Below, one piece after another: positions 59,400-64,000 of a DNA stretch of 64,000 nt. The first letter of the stretch is position 1, and the number at the start of each line of letters is the position of its first letter. The stretch comes from Rhyacichthys aspro. Taxonomy: Eukaryota > Chordata > Actinopteri > Gobiiformes > Rhyacichthyidae. The stretch covers positions 11,128,303 through 11,192,302 of the forward strand of contig CM072170.1 of NCBI GenBank assembly GCA_036850595.1, read 5' to 3'. The notes below the pieces were generated by a model. That model saw nothing but the letters and a program-made list of their open reading frames with translations, was not told the DNA's origin and did not search any database. A program made the translations under genes and the position numbers.

Positions 59400-62300
59400 G
59401 CTCATTAACATAAACAGCTGTTTTTTGAGTGCGCGCCAGATGGGACTGAACTGTCCTGATCCCCTGGCTGTTAACTTATCGAAATTTAATGTCTCTTTTG
59501 ATAGATGGCACATTATAGAGAGCGTTATGTTAGCCTGAGGGGTTTCAGCTCAAACTGTTTGAATATTAATAGCCCATTTTACAGTGTTTTCATTACAGGA
59601 TACCTCTGCCTTTTTAACCATTTAGCTTCTTTGTAAGATTCTGTCTTGGCGGGATGATTTTCTTCTATGTCCCACAAAAGAAAAAATGAACTGTTAAGAA
59701 TAAGCTAAATTCTCATGACGTCAGAGAGTTTTTTTATGGGAAACTCATAGGATATTTGCTCTTTAATTTGGCTTGCGGGAGGTCATGTGTGCATGGGGTG
59801 GTAAGGGGCAGCAAAATGAATAGTGTAGTTTTAGACACAGATGATAATAGTTCATTTACATAACAGCAAATGGGCCAGAATCTTTGTGCTTCATGTCTTG
59901 CACTTCACAGCTCGTCCTCCACTTCAGAAGCCCACCACTCTCAGGACGTCCTGTAGAGTAGCCCCCCATCCCCCTTTTACCTCCTATGTCCAAAACACAC
60001 ACAAACATGCACATACATAAACCCCCCCTTCCCATCCCAGCCTGTGCTCTCTTACAGCTCCAGAGCCTTATCTTCAGGGTCCAGGCAGCTGCGTGTTTGT
60101 CTGTCTGTTTGTGTGGATCCATGTGTGTGTGCAAAAAGCAAAGACTAGGTGTGAAGTACAGTCACAGAGGTTGCCTTTCAAGTCCTCCTCCCCTGTGCGC
60201 CTCTGCTCAGGAGCTGGTGGAGCAGCTGCGGCCACGATCTGGTCCGATTGTGTCTCCGTCCGAAGGAAGGGCTGGAAATAGCTTTAACAGTGAGCTAGGA
60301 GTTAAATTTAGACATTTCTGTGATACATACATTATGGACCGACATCAACTAAAGTACACACGCCCTCTGTGGCAACAAAAGCATCTGTAATTTTCATTCA
60401 ATACTTTGTATACTCTGAGTGTGCAAGTAGAAAATACTGAATTAGGCACTTCAGTTCAGTATAACATAGTCCTAAGCATCTTTAGTGGATAGCCTTTAGC
60501 TGATTGCCTAAGTGGTTGTGTAAACAGAGCAGCTAAACGTCAAGCCATTCGCTAATGTTCTCTACCCGCTCACTGACAGCACACACAAACAAAGTCAGTT
60601 GGTTGCCATTTACCAGAACAGTCCTGTTTATGCAAAACCTTTTGTTCCACTGAAAATGTATTGGGGTCTGCTGAACGTATATTGCTAAAAGTTGATGTTG
60701 TTTACATACAGTAAAAGGGTCTATGGTAAAGTTCAGATAATATGCATATTTCACATTTTTCATGTTGCAGAAATTGTGTATTATGTGCATTTACTCCTAA
60801 GTGGTAAGATTTGGAAGATATCTGTCACTCAATTTTAAAAACACTACTGAACATCTTTGATTCTACAGAGAGGTAAGCAAGCTCTTGATGCTGCTGAGGC
60901 TTATGGTTTATTTTAGACTGCAGACATCTACAGAGAGAAGAAAAGTCGGACAGGGGCTCTCTAGTGTAGTCTTGTCTGTGTGTGGGTTCAGCTGTTTACG
61001 AAGAACAAGAGAAATTCAAAAAAGATTGATGTGGTCTTAAGACAGAAGAAGCTCAGTGTACTTTGTTGTCTAAATATGATTCAGACACCATTTATCATGC
61101 TGCAGTTTAATGGTTTGCATTTTTGTGTGAGAAGTGATGTTGTAGCTTGTCACATAATGTTTACACCATTCTCTGCACACTTGTCTTGTTTCAACACGAT
61201 CAGCGTTTTGTTGAGCTGTTGAGTTTTAGGTTTGTTTTTGCTGGGGTGGGTGTTTGTGCAGTGTTTTGGGGGTCACGCTGGTGTGTTATCTATCACTTGG
61301 TGTCTGGCTGTGATTTCAGATTGTTTGTCTGCTGTTTTTGTCCTGATCATTATGGGATGCAGCTTGCTGCTGACCACTTCCTGTTTATTGGCCTCATCCT
61401 GGCCCCGGGATCATCACTGACATCACAAGGTTGTTTATGGTGTGGGAACCAAGGTAGGCTTTATTTACCCGAGGTGTGAATTCATGCCCTGACCTTTGAA
61501 CTCATAAAACCTGACTGTAGTATTTCATCGTAACCAGAGGCAGCACAGGTTTTGGCCAGTATCATCGATTTACTCTGTCAGCATCTTAAATCATCAGCGT
61601 TTTTCTGTTTAGCACATTAAATGCATTTACGTTCATGAATTTGCATTTTATGGGAATGTCCCAGAGCAACATATTTTCTTTGTCTGGTGTCTGGAAGAGC
61701 ATTTCTAGTTGATTGGACCATGTAAACAATTTGTTTCAGTACTTTTGTCATAGAATTTCATAACAAAAACTCAGCCCACACTAAGACCTTTAATATGTTT
61801 TTTTCCCCCCACTGCTATTCCTGCTTTAGCCCTTCTTTATCAGTGGAAGTAGCCTCACTGGCAATTAAAAAAGTATATTTTCTATTCCTCATACTTAGTC
61901 TGTTCCATTTGAGACAAAGTGGTCTTGCTTTAATTACACAAAATACAACACAGAGCGTAGTTGATTCCAAGATGGCACTTTTCATTAATTAAAGGACATC
62001 AGGAAAAAGCTAAAGAAGAATGTCTGAAAGAATGCATGGTAAATCATACAAAGACAGTATGAAACATTCACAGAGCTGTTGTCAGAGTCAGGTCTGTTCA
62101 CTGTTTCTAAGTGAATCGGGGCTGAAGCCATTCTACAACAGGCATCAACTACCATTAGCATTAGCACATGCTTTCTCTCAGAGGCAGTTTTCCTTCTCTA
62201 TGTTTGGGTTTTACCAATTGCAAGCAGGAAAAAAGTTGTTAGAAATGCGTTGTCTTGTATTCCTTTAAGTCACTGGGGAGCTGGTTTGTTTTCACACGAG

Positions 62301-64000
62301 AGAGCGGAGCCTAAATGCACACTGATTTTCATGTTGTTATTTGGGTTAAGGCCATTTTGGCTCTAAAAACTGCCCTCTCATATTGAACCTGCTGACTATA
62401 TGATGACTCATGTTCAACAATCATAATACCATGTGGGGCTCTTACATTACTTGATTTGACGCCTCCCGTATTGCCCATATTATTATCCTATTATCATTGT
62501 CTTTGAAGCATATCTTTTCAAGTGCTCCCTGAACCAGTTGTGCAGATATGGTAGAAAAATAATCATTTCACCCCACATAAATAAAAATAAATTAAACTCT
62601 TGAGGCAAAATTGCTTTCTTTGGAGCTCCCTGTCGTGAGTCTACATAGCAGGAGATGGAAAACAATACCTCGCCATTAAATGTCAATCAAAAGCATACTT
62701 CTAAACTTCAGGGGGCACATACTGTTATGATGCCAGAGAACATTGGTGCTGTGTTTTCCTCTGAATTGTTTATGATCTTTATAAAAGATCAGCACAGATT
62801 TTACTGGGCATTTGTGCAAACAGTCCGGGTTCACAAGGGCATATAAAATGGTTATGGTTATTGTGCGGCACAAACAGCACAGGGGTGTAATGTTACGGGC
62901 CAGGCTATTAGAGCAGCACAATAGTACGTAGCTGTGGCGAATGAATTATTGCCTAAAAGCTTTTTACTCTGGAGGGTGACATGAATCAGCTGCTACTAGT
63001 TTTCAGTGTAAATTTACATGACTAACAGAAATATCCGATAACTTCTTACATAAAGTGATAGAGGCTACACAATGCTTCATGTGCCAGTTTAGTTTGTATG
63101 AAAGCATGTCACACTCTGGCTAATGTTATATGAGATTGTCTTACTTCTCTTACGGTCATAAAGCCTTTTATTAAGCTTTCTGTGTCAGCAAATGGACTTT
63201 TTGTGGGAGATGGACTATCGGCCTGAACAAGTTGTTGCAGGAAGTTGATATATCTTTCTCCAAACTGAGACAGTGTCTGTTAATGGGTTTGGGATCTTAA
63301 TCCTTCTTGTCTTTGCTCAAGTAACACTTAAAACAGCAGCAATAAGAGTCCCCCACACATGTTAAAGATGGAACAATGCAAGCCTACACTCAGAAAAGCA
63401 ATAGAGTTTGTAAAAAGAGATCAGCCGGGTTGGAGCATTGAAAAGAGGAGTGTGCGGTAAATTTGTTTACAGAGACACCTCTCTAACTACTATCTATTGA
63501 TCTAATGCAGGACTGGGTTTAATATTCCATCATTGTGACTTTGAAATCAGTCATGTTTAGGCCTGTCATAGTAATCTGGTAGCTGTAAATCTATGGGAAA
63601 GTGTTATCAGTATAAGTATTGCAGTTTATTTGAAAAGAACATTTAGATCTGCATTTTAAGTAAGTGTGTTTTTGTGTTTCAGCAATTTTCAAGACATTAA
63701 AGCATGAATAGAAATTTAAATATGACATTAGACCTGCAAGAACTGGTTTACGTTTATTTTACTGGCAATGATCTTCCTGTCCAAAGTGTTCGTAGCCGTT
63801 TGTCACACTTCCTAAATTACGCTACCGATAGCCTGCTGCCTTTTTCGTGTCTCTTTTCGCTTTGCTTCCCTAATGTGACTCTTTTAGGTCACTTTAAAGC
63901 TTTGCGTGCCAAAATCACATCTTGTCTTACACGAGCTGATTAGCCTGATTAGTTTACAAAGAGCGGGAAGGGGCAACAATGCGGTAATAAGCGAGGGAGT
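59400..64000. other. intergenic stretch to window end
   Basis: No gene recognised. 62280-62520 is GC-balanced, non-repetitive and could be constrained. All other open frames look like chance. Confidence 0.5.

Noticed and set aside
60200..60240. Exon-like GCTCAG followed by a frame reading ELVEQLRPRSG
   Set aside because: The peptide is generic, the following GT is not a good donor, and no neighbouring exon was found.
1..64000. CRISPR array, operon or prokaryotic defence system
   Set aside because: The window is intron-containing vertebrate DNA; the tandem repeats seen are microsatellites and minisatellites without unique spacers.

Overview
This is vertebrate nuclear DNA, almost certainly from a ray-finned (probably spiny-rayed teleost) fish. 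Coding sequence is split into short exons with GT-AG introns, intergenic space is long and AT-rich, and the repeats are of types common in fish: a Tc1-like relic, hAT-type elements with 8-bp target duplications, a tRNA-like SINE remnant and CA microsatellites. Three genes are readable. They have the same order and relative orientation as the human 15q15 block INO80-CHAC1-DLL4.

Positions 1-19400 (+ strand) carry the 3' third of ino80, the ATPase of the INO80 chromatin remodeller. Eleven exons join in frame into 553 codons and a stop. They cover the segment before the second helicase lobe, helicase motifs IV-VI, and a long low-complexity C-terminal tail that here ends in a twelve-histidine run. 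The gene's 5' part lies outside the window.

Positions 20515-22720 (- strand) carry the complete chac1 gene (three exons, 196 aa), a glutathione-degrading gamma-glutamylcyclotransferase of the integrated stress response. It is convergent with ino80. Upstream are a TATA-like box and two TGATGCAAC (CARE/ATF4-type) elements. From 22750 to 28520 there is intergenic DNA with a 970-bp Tc1-like deletion derivative and a 662-bp hAT-like element.

Positions 28520-38190 (- strand) carry the complete dll4 gene: 11 coding exons and 684 aa with signal peptide, MNNL, DSL, eight EGF repeats, a membrane segment and a C-terminal ATEV. Intron 3 holds a cluster of RBPJ, ETS and SOX motifs, the same composition reported for the mammalian Dll4 intron-3 arterial enhancer.

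Positions 38200-64000 hold no recognisable gene. This reads as a gene desert upstream of dll4 with several repeats, a few GC-richer blocks that could be conserved non-coding elements, and one exon-like stretch near 41.3 kb that I cannot assign.

No prokaryotic feature, CRISPR array, rRNA or functional tRNA gene was seen. All exon boundaries were set by reading frame, splice dinucleotides and remembered family sequences. Blocks called conserved-looking are hypotheses, because no alignment could be run.
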